Source of the DNA: Epiperipatus broadwayi
Taxonomy: Eukaryota; Onychophora; Udeonychophora; Euonychophora; Peripatidae
NCBI GenBank assembly: GCA_028023455.1
Contig: JAQFVV010000050.1
Coordinates: forward strand, 2,624,411 to 2,688,410
Direction of reading: 5' to 3'
DNA length: 64,000 bases
This document shows positions 62,831 through 64,000 of the stretch, in pieces. A program made the translations under genes and the position numbers. Position 1 is the first letter of the stretch. Every line of letters starts with the position of its first letter. The notes beneath the pieces are model-generated. The model was not told the DNA's origin. It saw nothing but the letters and a program-made list of their open reading frames with translations, and ran no database searches.

Positions 62831-64000
62831 TTTATTAAAGCTGCTGGAAGATATTTGAATTCATCATCTAGTTTATCTGACCCTGTTTGAAACTTGTCAA
62901 ATAAATTATTCTTTAATGCTATACATTTTTTTGCAGAATTATTTTGCATACTTAAAATGCCACTTCATTTTTTAATATTAATCTTTTTGCCATCAAAAAT
63001 TCCTGTTGGTCAAGTGAGTTAAAACTCTACACTTTTGATTGGTCGGTTACAAAATTAGCAGTAAAAATATATTCATCTTTTAATATTATATTCATTTTAG
63101 CTTTGTTTGTAAAAATCAAATTAATAATTTGTCAGATTATGAAAGTGAATGAAAGTTTTTACAAAAATAAATTTCTATTTATAATTATAAAAATATTCTA
63201 TAGCATAGAAGTTCAAAAAATGCTCGTAACCTATTAGAAAATGCTGCATATGTCATTGATTTTTTTCACAATTTACATTCATAAAAGAATAAGGAATTTT
63301 TACTAAAATGTTAACTATTCTTTTAAAATAATTATATTTCCAGAATATTTTAATAAAATAATTTACAATATGTAAAAAAATACTAAAACAATACTCTAAA
63401 ACATTTATTTTCATTTTGAAAATCAAAACAAAGAACTTGGAGCTGTCAAAATTGTTGACAAGTGCTGTTTTGTTCAATATGAGAAACAACCAATCAGCAT
63501 CTTGGAAAGATTGCCTTCTCCCATAGTTCTAGCTTCAAATTTAAATATTATTGATTTTTTTATTTGTAAAATAATTCTAGAAAGGGCAGAATTTTATGGT
63601 ACTTTTTAAGCTTTAATATGAGCATAAATTTGTTATGATAACATAAAAATTACTGGGTTTTTAATCAATTTGATTATAAGCAAAACAGACAGCAGAAGGG
63701 TTAATACCCTATTTTTGTATTTTTAATGAAGTAGTTTTCAATATCAAAATGTTTGTTTTTGATTATTCTCTTCTGTAACTTTTCTTGATATTTCACAGTT
63801 ATATATTTTTTATATCATCATTAATTTTATATATTTGTACTATTTTACAGAATTTGACATTTAATTTTTTTATCATGCTTAAACCTCTTCTCATGATTAA
63901 ATCTTTTTCTGTATTTTTTTTCTCATATGTTTGTGACTTTGTCTCAATTAGAAATTTACTGATGAACGAGTGTTTTACTATTTCTACTAATGTTAAAATT
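62830..64000. other. AT-rich DNA, nothing recognised
   Basis: No gene or repeat supported. Confidence 0.4.

Overview
This is AT-rich eukaryotic DNA with no bacterial-type gene organisation. Nearly everything recognisable is mobile-element debris: RTE-type LINE copies (a family that automated annotation often labels 'craniofacial development protein 2-like'), Penelope-like elements (PLEs) with a GIY-YIG endonuclease, tRNA-derived SINE-like heads, a Merlin-type transposase fragment, a non-autonomous TIR transposon, and many fold-back (palindromic) repeats. This mix, together with the many (AT)n and (AC)n arrays, fits a cephalopod mollusc such as an octopus. That assignment is an inference; another invertebrate is not excluded.

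Layout. 1-1.2 kb: 5' part of an RTE LINE (minus) running off the window edge. 1.58-2.09 kb: possible host terminal exon with a poly(A) signal, then a SINE. 2.8-5.6 kb: old head-to-head PLE dimer. 7.05-10.25 kb: two palindromes flanking a 2.5 kb LTR-like insertion. 11.1-14.64 kb: PLE end plus a near-complete, decayed RTE LINE. 15.7-19.3 kb: possible exon, Merlin fragment, SINE-like repeats. 20.05-21.18 kb: TIR element. 21.46-24.53 kb: old RTE and PLE ends, an LTR-like candidate and a fold-back. 24.9 kb: short exon candidate. 27.8-31.4 kb: dense palindromes and a young PLE inverted dimer. 31.4-36.3 kb: AT-rich sequence without genes, ending in a roughly 100 bp (AT)n array. 36.4-39.9 kb: interspersed repeat split by a 3.08 kb LTR-like insertion with a 4 bp target duplication. 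40-47.5 kb: RTE relic, tandem duplications and fold-backs. 48.45-56.01 kb: two young RTE copies. 56.4-57.5 kb: a different LINE (L1/Tx1-like 3' end). 57.5-60 kb: AT-rich with tandem duplications. 60-62.3 kb: PLE cluster. 62.3-64 kb: fold-back arms and AT-rich DNA.

No intact gene is supported. The RTE copies form an age series: the copies at 48.5 and 52.7 kb are very similar to each other, those at 1 and 11.6 kb are more decayed, and those at 21.5 and 40.1 kb are ancient. The PLEs show inverted flanking pseudo-LTRs and sit beside (AT)n arrays. Inverted organisation is the dominant theme of the window, from 50 bp hairpins to a 2.8 kb PLE palindrome. The most interesting non-repeat signals are three candidate exons (1581, 15.7-15.9 kb minus, 24904), none proven.
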